NCBI GenBank assembly: GCA_964637875.1
Contig: CAZWXK010000004.1
Location: forward strand, 29,845-93,844
Direction of reading: 5' to 3'
Source of the DNA: UBA5972 sp964637875
GTDB lineage: Bacteria > Pseudomonadota > Alphaproteobacteria > Rhodobacterales > Rhodobacteraceae
DNA: 64,000 bases
Part shown: one piece after another, positions 26,081 to 34,968 of the stretch
Layout of the letters: each line of letters starts with the position of its first letter
How positions within the stretch are numbered: position 1 is the stretch's first letter
Translations under genes and position numbers: made by a program
Notes under the pieces: generated by a model
The model's database searches: none
What the model saw: the letters and a program-made list of their open reading frames with translations, nothing else
Told to the model about the DNA's origin: nothing

Positions 26081-26671
26081 TCAACGCGCGCCCCCCCACC
26101 CCAGCGCGAGCTCGAGATAATTCCTCACCAGATCGATCGTCTGGAACCGGTCCAGCGGATTGGTGCCAAGGGCCTGGCGAATATACAGCCCGTCGATCAG
26201 CGCCGCGATGCCGTCGGCAATTCGATGGGCCTGCGCCTGGCTGGTAAGCTGGCGCAGGTTGTAGACCAGGTTCGAATGAAGGCGCCGCGTATAGACCCGC
26301 AGCAAGCGGCGCGCGCCAGGGTTGCTGTGGGCCTGAACGTAAAACGAGAGCCAGGACAATACCACTTCGGGGCGAAATTCGCGCGCATCGAAACTGGCGG
26401 CGATGATGGCATCGAGCCGCTCACGCGGAGTTCCGGCTCTGGCCAGGCCCTCGCAGCTGCGTCGGCCGAATTCGGTCATGATGTGGCGCATCGCCGCCAG
26501 AAGCATCTGGTCCTTCGAGCCAAAGTAATGATGCGCCAGCCCCGAGGACATCCCGGCGCGCCGTGCAATCTGGCCCACCGTCACGTCGAGCGAACCCCGT
26601 TGGCCGATTTCGGCGATGGTGGCCTCGATCAATGCTCTGCGGCGAATGGGTTCCATGCCAAGCCTGGGCAC
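26081..26671 (-). CDS. betI: TetR-family choline-responsive repressor BetI
   Basis: A 196-residue repressor with an N-terminal TetR helix-turn-helix: RLGMEPIRRRALIEAT, then VTVGQIARRAGMSSGLAHHYFGSKDQML. The C-terminal RPEVVLSWLSFY and the DGLYIRQAL segment are typical of BetI. The GTG at 26671 with GGAGGATAGC upstream is the best start; a longer frame from 26776 would run through the likely operator. BetI represses bet and choline uptake genes and is released by choline. An imperfect palindrome in the divergent region to choX is the probable operator. Confidence 0.92.
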   Translation of the reverse strand: MPRLGMEPIRRRALIEATIAEIGQRGSLDVTVGQIARRAGMSSGLAHHYFGSKDQMLLAAMRHIMTEFGRRSCEGLARAGTPRERLDAIIAASFDAREFRPEVVLSWLSFYVQAHSNPGARRLLRVYTRRLHSNLVYNLRQLTSQAQAHRIADGIAALIDGLYIRQALGTNPLDRFQTIDLVRNYLELALGWGGAR

Positions 26672-26726
26672 GCTATCCTCCGAACGGGTATGAAAAAGAA
26701 TCTTGCCTTTCCAGTCTGGATCATTC

Positions 26727-26748
26727 TTAATTGACTCGTCAATCAAGA
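26727..26748. promoter_or_regulatory. Predicted BetI operator between betI and choX
   Basis: A 22-base imperfect palindrome, CTTAATTGAC-TC-GTCAATCAAG; the two 10-base arms match at 9 positions and the inner ATTGAC/GTCAAT is perfect. It lies in the 162-base divergent gap, 56 bases upstream of the betI start and 86 upstream of choX. ATTGA-rich palindromes are known for BetI elsewhere; binding here is inferred. Confidence 0.65.
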
Positions 26749-26833
26749 AAACCGCGCCGGGCCTGGAATTCACCACTGGGATTCACCGCGGGGTCTGGCC
26801 CGTCTGCTGTTTGAAAATGGGAGAACCGACATC

Positions 26834-27769
26834 ATGGACATTCTGAAAATCGGCGCAGCTGCCGTCCTGGCCATCGGCCTTGCTTCGCCTTCATGGGCTG
26901 CGGGCAATTGTGACAAGGTTACCTTCTCGGATGTGGGCTGGACCGACATCACCGCCACGACCGCCGCCACGACCGAGGTGCTCAAGGCGCTGGGTTATGA
27001 AACCAGCATCAAGGTCCTGTCGGTTCCGGTGACCTATGCCTCGATGGCCAAGAACGACGTGGATGTGTTTCTTGGCAACTGGATGCCGACCATGGCCGAT
27101 ATCATCAAGCCCTATCAGGACAAGGGACAGGTCGATGTCGTGGGGGTCAATCTCGAAGGGGCCAAATACACGCTTGCGACCAACAGCTACGGGGCCGCGC
27201 TGGGTATCAGGGATTTCGCCGATATTGCAAAATTCAAGGATCAGCTGGGCGGCAAAATCTATGGCATCGAGCCGGGTAATGACGGCAATGCACTGATTCT
27301 GAAGATGATCGACACGAACGCCTTCGGCCTCAAGGGGTTCGAACTCAAGGAAAGTTCGGAACAGGGAATGCTGGCCCAGGTCGCGCGCGCCGACAAGAAA
27401 AAGCAGCCGATCATCTTTCTCGGCTGGGAGCCGCACCCGATGAATGCCAATTTCAAGATGACCTACCTGTCGGGCGGCGATGACTGGTTCGGCCCGAATT
27501 TTGGCGGTGCGACCGTTTATACCAACACCCGCGCGGGCTATGTCGCCGAATGTCCCAATGTCGGCCAGCTGCTGAAGAACCTGAAATTCACGCTGGCCAT
27601 GGAAAACGAGATCATGGGGGCGATTCTCGACAATGGCGAAGATCCCGCCAAGGCGGCGACTGCCTGGCTCAAGGCAAACCCGACAATCCTGGACGGTTGG
27701 CTGAAGGGGGTCAAGACCCGGGATGGCAAGGACGGGCTGGCGGCCGTCAGGGCATCTCTGGGGTTGTGA
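26834..27769 (+). CDS. choX: Choline ABC transporter substrate-binding protein
   Basis: A 311-residue periplasmic binding protein with a Sec signal peptide ending SWAAG. It belongs to the OpuAC/ProX family and matches ChoX in VTFSDVGWTDI, LGNWMPTM, FLGWEPHPMN and DDWFGPNFGGATV; the Trp residues in these motifs form the aromatic cage for the choline head group in known structures. The divergent betI and the downstream permease and ATPase support choline uptake. A 234-base gap separates it from choW, longer than usual inside an operon. Confidence 0.92.
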   Translation: MDILKIGAAAVLAIGLASPSWAAGNCDKVTFSDVGWTDITATTAATTEVLKALGYETSIKVLSVPVTYASMAKNDVDVFLGNWMPTMADIIKPYQDKGQVDVVGVNLEGAKYTLATNSYGAALGIRDFADIAKFKDQLGGKIYGIEPGNDGNALILKMIDTNAFGLKGFELKESSEQGMLAQVARADKKKQPIIFLGWEPHPMNANFKMTYLSGGDDWFGPNFGGATVYTNTRAGYVAECPNVGQLLKNLKFTLAMENEIMGAILDNGEDPAKAATAWLKANPTILDGWLKGVKTRDGKDGLAAVRASLGL

Positions 27770-28003
27770 CGATCACGGTCCGGCCCTGGCTGCGCGACAG
27801 CGGCCGGATCGCCCCATCTTTTCACGAGACATCACGGCCTTGCCGGCAGTAGACTGGGCGAAGGGGCCCGGAAAATCCGCGATACGACCACCTGCGGCCG
27901 AGAGCCGGCCGACAGGCGGGGCGGCGCCCGGACCTGCTGGCCGCATTGGCTTGCGCGGTCCGATGCAGGTCCGGTCTGATGCACGTCTTTCGGGGAGAGT
28001 GCG

Positions 28004-28846
28004 ATGGAATGGTTGACAGGCAGCAAGATCCCGATCGGGAAGGCGGCCAAGCAGGGGTTCGACTGGCTGCAGGACAACGCCTCGTGGTTTTTTGACGGGC
28101 TGGCCAACGGGCTGGAGCATCTGATCAATGGTATCCTCTGGGTGCTGCAGACACCGCACCCCCTGATTGTCATCGCGTTTTTCGTGGCGCTGACGTGGTT
28201 TCTGCAACGTTCCTGGAAAACCGCCACCGTGGTTGCGCTGGGCTTTCTTTTCATTCTCAACCAGGGTTACTGGAAGGAAACGACCGAGAGCCTGACACTG
28301 GTTCTGTCGGCCTGCGTCGTCTGCATGGCGGTCGGGGTGCCCATCGGCATAGGGGCCGCGCATCGGCCGCGCCTCTATGCCTGGATGCGCCCGGTTCTGG
28401 ACCTGATGCAGACATTGCCGACCTTCGTCTATCTGATTCCGGCGATCGTGTTCTTTGGGATCGGCATGGTGCCGGGCCTGATGGCAACCGTCATCTTCGT
28501 ACTGCCCGCGCCGATCCGGCTGACGCATCTGGGCGTCAGCTCGACACCGATGGCCCTGCTCGAGGCGGCCGAGGCCTTTGGCGCGACCCGGCGACAGAAA
28601 CTGTGGAAGGTCGAGCTCCCCTACGCGATGCCCCAGATCATGACCGGTCTGAACCAGACCATCATGCTGTCGCTTTCGATGGTTGTCATCGCCGCGCTTG
28701 TCGGGGCCGATGGCCTGGGCGTGCCGGTGGTGCGCGCGTTGAACCAGGTCAACACGGCGCTCGGGTTTGAAAGCGGGTTCATCATCGTCGTCGTGGCGAT
28801 CATCCTCGATCGCATGTTGCGCCTGCGTGGCGGAGGCAGACAATGA
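28004..28846 (+). CDS. choW: Choline ABC transporter permease
   Basis: A 280-residue integral membrane protein of the ProW/OpuAB type, with six or so hydrophobic helices and the binding-protein-dependent transport signature around EAAEAFGATRRQKLWKVELPYAMPQI. The ATG at 28004 has a GGGGAGAG ribosome-binding site. Its stop overlaps the start of choV by 4 bases. With ChoX and ChoV it forms the choline importer feeding BetA. Confidence 0.92.
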   Translation: MEWLTGSKIPIGKAAKQGFDWLQDNASWFFDGLANGLEHLINGILWVLQTPHPLIVIAFFVALTWFLQRSWKTATVVALGFLFILNQGYWKETTESLTLVLSACVVCMAVGVPIGIGAAHRPRLYAWMRPVLDLMQTLPTFVYLIPAIVFFGIGMVPGLMATVIFVLPAPIRLTHLGVSSTPMALLEAAEAFGATRRQKLWKVELPYAMPQIMTGLNQTIMLSLSMVVIAALVGADGLGVPVVRALNQVNTALGFESGFIIVVVAIILDRMLRLRGGGRQ

Positions 28847-29883
28847 GTGTTGCGGTCGTGTTCGAGTCCGTGAACATCGTTTTCGGCGCCCATCCGGAAT
28901 CGGCGTTGCCCCTCATGGACAGGGGGCAGAGCCGGGCCGAGGTCGAGGCCGCCACCGGGCAGGTTCTGGGTGTTCATGACTGTTCACTGACCGTGCAAGA
29001 GGGGGAAATCCTTGTCCTCATGGGGCTGTCGGGATCGGGCAAGTCCACGCTGCTGAGGGCGGTAAACGGATTGAATCGGGTCGTGCGCGGTCGTGTTCTG
29101 GTCAGCGATGGCGGTCAGATGGTCGATGTGACCCATGCCGATCGCGCCACATTGCGCGAAATGCGGTTGCGTCGCATCTCGATGGTGTTCCAGCAGTTCG
29201 GCCTGCTGCCCTGGCGCAGTGTGCGGGACAATATCGGACTTGGGCTCGAACTTGCGGGGGTCAGCGCCGCCGAACGCAAGGCCCGGGTGGATGGCCAGTT
29301 GCGCCTCGTGGGGCTGAGCGACTGGGCCGATCGCAAGGTGGCCGAGCTGTCAGGCGGCATGCAGCAGCGGGTCGGCCTGGCCCGTGCCTTCGCCACCGAG
29401 GCGCCGATCCTGTTGATGGACGAACCCTTTTCGGCGCTCGACCCCCTGATCCGCACACGCCTTCAGGACGAGCTGATCGAATTGCAGGAGCGGTTGCAGC
29501 GCACCATCATTTTCGTATCCCATGATCTGGACGAGGCGTTCAAGCTGGGCGACCGCATTGCCATCATGGAGGGTGGGCGCATCGTGCAGTGCGGAACCCC
29601 GCGGGACATATTCTCGAACCCGGCCAATGATTATGTCGCCGATTTCGTGGCCCACATGAACCCGTTGGGCGTCTTGCGGGCGCGCGACGTGATGGCGGAT
29701 GCCGGGGACTCGGGTGACAGCGCGACCGACGAGGTCGTCATTGACGCCGATGCAACCGTTCAGGCGGCAATGGAACAGATACAGACAGGCCATTCGGTGA
29801 TCGGGGTAACGGACAAGGGTACGCGCATCGGGGTCATTACCCCGGCGTCGCTGATGGCGGGGCTTTCGCGTCCACGGCGCTGA
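28843..29883 (+). CDS. choV: Choline ABC transporter ATP-binding protein
   Basis: A 346-residue ProV/OpuAA-type ATPase: Walker A GLSGSGKST, Q-loop VFQQFGLLPW, signature ELSGGMQQRVGLARA, Walker B ILLMDEPFSALD and switch His in FVSHDLDEAF. A single CBS-like segment at the C-terminus (VIDADATVQAAMEQI to GVITPASLM) replaces the CBS pair of ProV. The final 47 bases overlap the 3' end of the convergent class V aminotransferase gene. Confidence 0.92.
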   Translation: MSVAVVFESVNIVFGAHPESALPLMDRGQSRAEVEAATGQVLGVHDCSLTVQEGEILVLMGLSGSGKSTLLRAVNGLNRVVRGRVLVSDGGQMVDVTHADRATLREMRLRRISMVFQQFGLLPWRSVRDNIGLGLELAGVSAAERKARVDGQLRLVGLSDWADRKVAELSGGMQQRVGLARAFATEAPILLMDEPFSALDPLIRTRLQDELIELQERLQRTIIFVSHDLDEAFKLGDRIAIMEGGRIVQCGTPRDIFSNPANDYVADFVAHMNPLGVLRARDVMADAGDSGDSATDEVVIDADATVQAAMEQIQTGHSVIGVTDKGTRIGVITPASLMAGLSRPRR

Positions 29884-31294
29884 GGGCGGATGCGATGGGC
29901 CGGTTGGCCATGATCTGGGGCGAGATACCCGAATCGCGCGCCAGCGCATCGACCGAATCGATGATGAACCGGGCTGTTTCGTCACGCATCAGATAGCTGA
30001 AGTTCAGCCGGACCCAGCCGGGTTTGGCATCGTGATCGCCTGCCAGGACGCGCCGACGCAGGCCCTCTGATGTTGCCCGGTCAACGCCCAGCAGGTGGTG
30101 ACCATAAGGCCCGGCGCAGGAACATCCGCCCCGTGCCTGGATGCCATAGCGCGCGCTGAGTGTACGGGTAAAGGCCTTGTGATCGGCGATCTTTCCATCG
30201 GCACCGCGAACCAGAAAGGAAAAGATCGGCAGCCGGGCCGCGCCGGTTTCCACCCCCAGCAGGGTCATGCGCGGATTGCGGCTCCAGCGCTCGAGCGCCA
30301 GTTCGTTGAAATGTCTTTCGCGGGCCTCGATCCGTTCCTGACCGATGGCGTCCTTGACCAGCATCACCAGCGCGGCGCGTATGTCGCCCAGGATGTTGGG
30401 TGTACCGGCCTCCTCTCGGTCTGCGAGGTTGTCGAGATAATCATGCCCCCAGGGCGAGACATAGGAGACCGACCCTCCGCCGGGCCAGGTGGGTCTGGTC
30501 GCCCGCACCGCGCTGTTGCGCAGGATCATCACGCCCGAGGCGCCGGGCCCGCCCGGGAACTTGTGCGCCGAGAAAACCACGGCGTCCTTTTCGGCGCCCG
30601 GTCCGCTGCCCTGCATGTCGATATTCAGATAGGGCGCGCCGGCGGCGTAATCCCACACCGCGAGCGCATCATGCGCTTTCAGAAGTCGCGTGACGGCATC
30701 GACATCGGTCAGGATACCGGAAACATTCGAGGCAGCCGAAAAGGCCCCGATCCTGAGGTCGAAATCACGATGGGCATGCAGCGCGGTTTCCAGTGCATCC
30801 ATGTCGGGGCCCCCGCCGCTTGCCTCGGGGATGTTGATGATGGTGGCGCCGCTCTCGCGCCAGGGCAGGATATTCGAGTGGTGCTCGTAAGGACCAAGAA
30901 AGATCACCGCCCGCTGCACCTGTCGGACACCCAGAACGGATACCAGCCGGTTCAATCCGGCAGTTGCGCCCGAACCGGCAAAGACGACGCTGCAGTTGTC
31001 GGCGGCATTGGTCAGCGCGGCGATGGTTGCGCGCGCCTGGTTGCGCAAGCCGGTCACGAAGGCGCCACAATGGGATTCTTCGGTATGGGAATTGGCGTAG
31101 AAGGGCAGCACCTGTGTTGCGATGAAATCCTCGACCTGCCGCAGGGCGCGCCCGGAGGCGACATAATCGGCGTAAATCATGCGGACCGGCCCATTCTCGC
31201 CCGGGAAGGTCACGTTGTCGCCGATCAGGCCGTCCCTGATCGTGGCAAGGGGATCGGGTGAGTTCAGCGACTGGCGGAATTCGTCAAGCAGCAT
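29837..31294 (-). CDS. Class V aminotransferase / cysteine desulfurase-like PLP enzyme
   Basis: A 485-residue fold-type I PLP enzyme. The Schiff-base lysine sits in FSAHKFPGGPGASGVM, the PLP phosphate region in GSGATAGLNRL, and a C-terminal RGGCSCAGPYGHHLLG carries Cys residues at the site of the catalytic Cys of SufS/CsdA-type enzymes. It is longer than SufS, and no Suf or Isc genes are nearby, so a desulfurase role is not safe; a lyase or transaminase on an unknown substrate is equally possible. An Lrp-type regulator is divergent 100 bases away and probably controls it. Confidence 0.75.
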   Translation of the reverse strand: MLLDEFRQSLNSPDPLATIRDGLIGDNVTFPGENGPVRMIYADYVASGRALRQVEDFIATQVLPFYANSHTEESHCGAFVTGLRNQARATIAALTNAADNCSVVFAGSGATAGLNRLVSVLGVRQVQRAVIFLGPYEHHSNILPWRESGATIINIPEASGGGPDMDALETALHAHRDFDLRIGAFSAASNVSGILTDVDAVTRLLKAHDALAVWDYAAGAPYLNIDMQGSGPGAEKDAVVFSAHKFPGGPGASGVMILRNSAVRATRPTWPGGGSVSYVSPWGHDYLDNLADREEAGTPNILGDIRAALVMLVKDAIGQERIEARERHFNELALERWSRNPRMTLLGVETGAARLPIFSFLVRGADGKIADHKAFTRTLSARYGIQARGGCSCAGPYGHHLLGVDRATSEGLRRRVLAGDHDAKPGWVRLNFSYLMRDETARFIIDSVDALARDSGISPQIMANRPIASALSAVDAKAPPSATPG

Positions 31295-31394
31295 CTGGCA
31301 TTCTCCTGTATTTCAGGACAGAATCCACCTTATGACCCGTGAAATCACTACCTTTATCATTGCATATTGGGGGTATCTGGTAGAAAATGATCGG

Positions 31395-31859
31395 ATGAAA
31401 CATGGAAAAATAGATCAAACTGATCGTGCCCTTCTGGTGGCCTTGCAGCAGGACGCCGGGTTGTCGCAGCGCGCGCTTGCCGACATGGTGGGGCTGTCGC
31501 AGAATGCCTGCTGGCGGCGACTGCAGGCTCTGCACGCGCGCGGTATCATCACCGGGTCAGGTATCCGGCTGGATCGCGAAAAGCTGGAGCTGGGGCTGGT
31601 GGTCTTCGTGATGCTGCGCACCCGTCACCATTCAGCCGACTGGCTCAGGGCGTTTCGCCGTCATGTCACGACCATTCCCGAGGTCACGGATTTCTTTCGC
31701 ATCGGTGGCGATTACGACTACATGTTGCGGGTCGTGACCCACGACATGGCCAGCTACGATGCGGTGTATCAGCAGTTGATCTCGAAGGTCGAACTGGACT
31801 CGGTCACATCCTATTTCGCGATGGAATCGATCATCGAGCAGAGGCCGTTGTCGTTATAG
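31395..31859 (+). CDS. Lrp/AsnC family transcriptional regulator
   Basis: A 154-residue Lrp/AsnC protein: N-terminal winged helix (IDQTDRALLVALQQDAGLSQ, then LADMVGLSQNACWRRLQAL) and C-terminal RAM effector domain (VTDFFRIGGDYDYMLRVVTHDMASYDAVYQQL). The ATG at 31395 is chosen because the upstream frame covers the divergent promoter and reads poorly. These regulators usually sense an amino acid and control the neighbouring gene, here the class V aminotransferase. The 100-base gap between the two is AT-rich. Confidence 0.87.
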   Translation: MKHGKIDQTDRALLVALQQDAGLSQRALADMVGLSQNACWRRLQALHARGIITGSGIRLDREKLELGLVVFVMLRTRHHSADWLRAFRRHVTTIPEVTDFFRIGGDYDYMLRVVTHDMASYDAVYQQLISKVELDSVTSYFAMESIIEQRPLSL

Positions 31860-31920
31860 CCCAAGCGGGTCGGGGGCTGCCAACCGTGTGCCCGCGTATT
31901 TTTTCAAAGAAGAAGACCGG

Positions 31921-33327
31921 TCATTCTTGCCGGTCGGCCTTTTTCCATGTTTCGAGCTTTCGATAGAGGGTCGAGGGGGCAACCTCGAGCACGCGCGCGG
32001 CGCGCGACACCGACCCGCCATTGCGGGCTATGGTTTCCTCGATCACGAGGCGTTCTATCTCGGCCAGAGGGCGGCCGATCAGCCCATCCATTTCACGCTG
32101 CACGACCGGGTTGCCGGTTGCGCGGTTGCCGGGCGGCTGGTTCTTTCCGCTTTCGCCAAGATGGAGAATCTCCATCGGCAGCATGGTTGCGGTGATGGTT
32201 TTCCCTTCGTTCAGGACGACCACGTTACGCAACACGTTCAGAAGCTGGCGCACGTTTCCCGGCCAGCTGAGCCGGCGGAACAGGTTGCGCACATCATCAT
32301 CGAGGCGCGAAAAGTTCTTGCCCTCTTCGGCGCTGAAGATCCGAAGCATCTCGTCGGCAATCTCGATGGCATCTTCGCCGCGTTCTCGCAGCGGTGGCAG
32401 ATGGATCGGGACCACGTGAAGCCGATAGAACAGATCCTCGCGCAGACGTCCGCGGCGGACCTCTTCGTGGGGGTCGCGATTGGTGGCACATATGATGCGG
32501 ACGTCTACCTTGCGCGGGGTGACGGCGCCAACCGGCTGAATCATCGAGGTCTGTACAAAACGCAGCAGCTTGGTCTGCAGGTTCATGTCCATTTCGCAGA
32601 TCTCGTCCAGAAACAGCGTGCCCCCGTCAGCGGCGCCAGCGGCGCCCAGCTTGTCGGCAATGGCGCCGGTGAACGAGCCCTTGAGATGACCAAAGACCTC
32701 GGATTCCAGCAGGTCCGAAGGGATTGCACCACAATTCAGCGGAACGAATGGCCCGCGCGCGCGCATCGAGGTTGCATGCACGGCCTGAGCGCAGACTTCC
32801 TTGCCGGTGCCGCTTTCGCCGGTGATGAAAACCGTCGCGGTCGAGCGGCTGATTGCGCTGATCTTGCGGTAGACCTCGCGCATCACTTGGGACGAGCCGA
32901 TGAAACCGTGAAACCGTCCTGTCCCGTCCCCGTGGACCAGGGTGGGGGTGGCCTGGCCGAGGGTTTCGGCCTGGGCCGTTTCGATGACCGATATCAGGCG
33001 GGATTCGTCGAAAGGCTTGACCAGAAACTCGAAAGCACCCGCCCGCATGGCCGAGACCGCCCGGTTGATCGAGCCATTTGCGGTAATCACGATGACCCTG
33101 AGATCGGGATCGATGGCAAGCATCTCCTGCATCAGTTCAAGGCCGTCCTGGTCGGGAAGGATCAGATCGAGCAGAATGATTCCGGGCGCGAATTCGCGAA
33201 ATCGGGCCATGCCTTCGGCAGCGGTCGAGGCGCTGACCACCTCGTGGCCGGCCTTGCGCAGCACGGCCTCATAGACCATCTGCAATGAAGGCATGTCTTC
33301 GATCAGCAACAGCGGGGCGCGGGTCAT
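31921..33327 (-). CDS. Sigma-54-dependent response regulator (NtrC family)
   Basis: A 468-residue protein with a receiver domain (phospho-acceptor Asp54 in LLDLILPDQDG, Lys104), an AAA+ domain (Walker A GESGTGKE at 170-177, Walker B GGTLFLDEI) and a Fis-type helix-turn-helix (GGSVSRAARVLEVAPSTLYRKL). The sigma-54 contact loop reads GSFTGA at 217-222 instead of GAFTGA, a conservative change. The start overlaps the stop of the Hpt-containing kinase gene (ATGA). The order receiver-kinase-Hpt upstream suggests a phosphorelay that ends here. Target promoters are unknown. Confidence 0.9.
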   Translation of the reverse strand: MTRAPLLLIEDMPSLQMVYEAVLRKAGHEVVSASTAAEGMARFREFAPGIILLDLILPDQDGLELMQEMLAIDPDLRVIVITANGSINRAVSAMRAGAFEFLVKPFDESRLISVIETAQAETLGQATPTLVHGDGTGRFHGFIGSSQVMREVYRKISAISRSTATVFITGESGTGKEVCAQAVHATSMRARGPFVPLNCGAIPSDLLESEVFGHLKGSFTGAIADKLGAAGAADGGTLFLDEICEMDMNLQTKLLRFVQTSMIQPVGAVTPRKVDVRIICATNRDPHEEVRRGRLREDLFYRLHVVPIHLPPLRERGEDAIEIADEMLRIFSAEEGKNFSRLDDDVRNLFRRLSWPGNVRQLLNVLRNVVVLNEGKTITATMLPMEILHLGESGKNQPPGNRATGNPVVQREMDGLIGRPLAEIERLVIEETIARNGGSVSRAARVLEVAPSTLYRKLETWKKADRQE

Positions 33328-34913
33328 CTGCGGCCCCCTCCGGGGGTGGTCTGGTACCATCCGGGCGTGACGCGCAGGCTTTCGGCGTGGATGAATGATT
33401 GCAATGAATTCAGCCCGTCCAGGCAGACCGCACTGAGCGCGGCAACCTCATCGGGCGCCTTGCGCCGTGCTGCCGCATTCAGACGTTGCGCAACGTCCTG
33501 CAACCGGCGTGCCCCGATCGCCCCGGCCACCGAGATCAGTACATGGGTTCGTTCACGGATAACGGCCATGTCTCCGGCATCCAGCCCTCGGCGCAGCCCC
33601 TGGGCGACGGCGGTTGCGTCAAGGCGGAGTTTTTCCAGAAGTTCGCCGCGTGCGGCCGGGCCGATGGTCTCGATCAGGTGGTCATAGACCACACGATCGA
33701 CCACGCTGTCAGCGTCTGCCGCCACCCGCGCATCGCCCGAGATGGCAGTCGCCCGGTTGCGTTCCAGATGGTGGCGGATTTCGTTGCCAAATGCCGAAAG
33801 GCTGAGGATCGGCTTGGAAATGATCCCATCAGCGCCGGCGGCAAAGATGCGGTCGCGATGTTCGCGCATGACATAGGCCGTCAGAGCCACCAGCGGCATG
33901 TCGGCAAGAGGTGGCGGCGAGGCACGCAACGCGTGGATGAGTTCGAGCCCGTTCATTCGAGGCATTTCGATATCGAGAAGGGCCAGGTCGAAATGGCCGG
34001 CGCGGGCCAGCGACAGGGCTTCGCGGCCATCGGCGGCAAGCACGAAATCGGCGCCCATGGCCTCGATCATCTGGGCAACGACCATCTGATTGGTCAGGTT
34101 GTCCTCAGCCACCAGAATGCGCAGGCCGGTCAGGTCAGGCGGGGCCTCGATGACGGGGAATTCCCTTTTGTTACCGGCCCAGATCGCGGCGGGTATGCGG
34201 AAAGTGGCCTCGACCCCACCTTCGGCACGGTTGCCGATTTCCAGGCTTCCACCGATATGCCCGGCCAGCTCCTTGGCGATGTAGAGTCCCAGTCCGCTGC
34301 CCGGTTTCTTCATGCCGCCCGGTCTTGCCGCATAGCGAAAGAGTTGTTCCAGTGCCCGCGGTGACATGCCGGGCCCGTCGTCACGGATGCAAAAGCAGAG
34401 GCTGCCGTCATCTTCCAGCGATACACTGAGGACAACCTTTCCCGTGTCGGTGAACTTGACGGCATTGCTGATGAGATTGCCGATCACGCGTTCCAATGTC
34501 ACCCGGTCGAGGGCCGCAACCCTCGGCAGGTCGTTTGCGTTGTCGATGGAAAAGGCAAGCCCCTTTTCGGCAGCCCGGGCGGCCCATCGTTTGCGGATCA
34601 GGTCGAGAAATCCGTTCAGTTCAAGCGCCGTGGACGGGCGTTGTGTCGGCGCGTCGCCAGGCGCGTTGTCGGCTGACTCGGCATCGAGAAGGCCGACCAG
34701 AACCTGCCCCGCGGCCTCGATCCGGTCGATCTGAATACGCGTTGCCTTGTCGAGGGCCTGGCGGTTGATCAGACGCACACCTCCCAGGATATCGGCCAGC
34801 GCCGAGCGCAGGTCATGCGAGAGCAGCGAAAACTGGCCGCGCGGTCCGGTCGTCTCGAACACAGGGGTGTCCTGTGCCCCGGATGTATCCTGTTTCGAAT
34901 TCTTCGGTTCCAC
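33324..34913 (-). CDS. Hybrid histidine kinase with receiver and Hpt domains
   Basis: A 529-residue soluble protein. The dimerisation and phospho-acceptor segment is LLSHDLRSALADI with His33. The ATP-binding domain follows (N box with Asn150, DDGPGMS, GSGLGLYIAKELA), then a receiver with Asp314 in LLDIEMPRMNG and Lys367, and finally an Hpt-like four-helix domain with His457 in RERTHVLISVAGAIGA. The GTG at 34913 with GGGAGAAGCC upstream is the likely start; it lies inside the upstream gene by 56 codon-offset bases (34969 is that gene's end), leaving only a short spacer. No sensor domain is present, so input must come from a partner, plausibly the membrane kinase upstream. Confidence 0.85.
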   Translation of the reverse strand: MEPKNSKQDTSGAQDTPVFETTGPRGQFSLLSHDLRSALADILGGVRLINRQALDKATRIQIDRIEAAGQVLVGLLDAESADNAPGDAPTQRPSTALELNGFLDLIRKRWAARAAEKGLAFSIDNANDLPRVAALDRVTLERVIGNLISNAVKFTDTGKVVLSVSLEDDGSLCFCIRDDGPGMSPRALEQLFRYAARPGGMKKPGSGLGLYIAKELAGHIGGSLEIGNRAEGGVEATFRIPAAIWAGNKREFPVIEAPPDLTGLRILVAEDNLTNQMVVAQMIEAMGADFVLAADGREALSLARAGHFDLALLDIEMPRMNGLELIHALRASPPPLADMPLVALTAYVMREHRDRIFAAGADGIISKPILSLSAFGNEIRHHLERNRATAISGDARVAADADSVVDRVVYDHLIETIGPAARGELLEKLRLDATAVAQGLRRGLDAGDMAVIRERTHVLISVAGAIGARRLQDVAQRLNAAARRKAPDEVAALSAVCLDGLNSLQSFIHAESLRVTPGWYQTTPGGGRR

Positions 34914-34968
34914 GGCTTCTCCCGCCAGATGGGTTTTCCGTTTCGGACGGCCCGAGGCCGGGCAAGGC

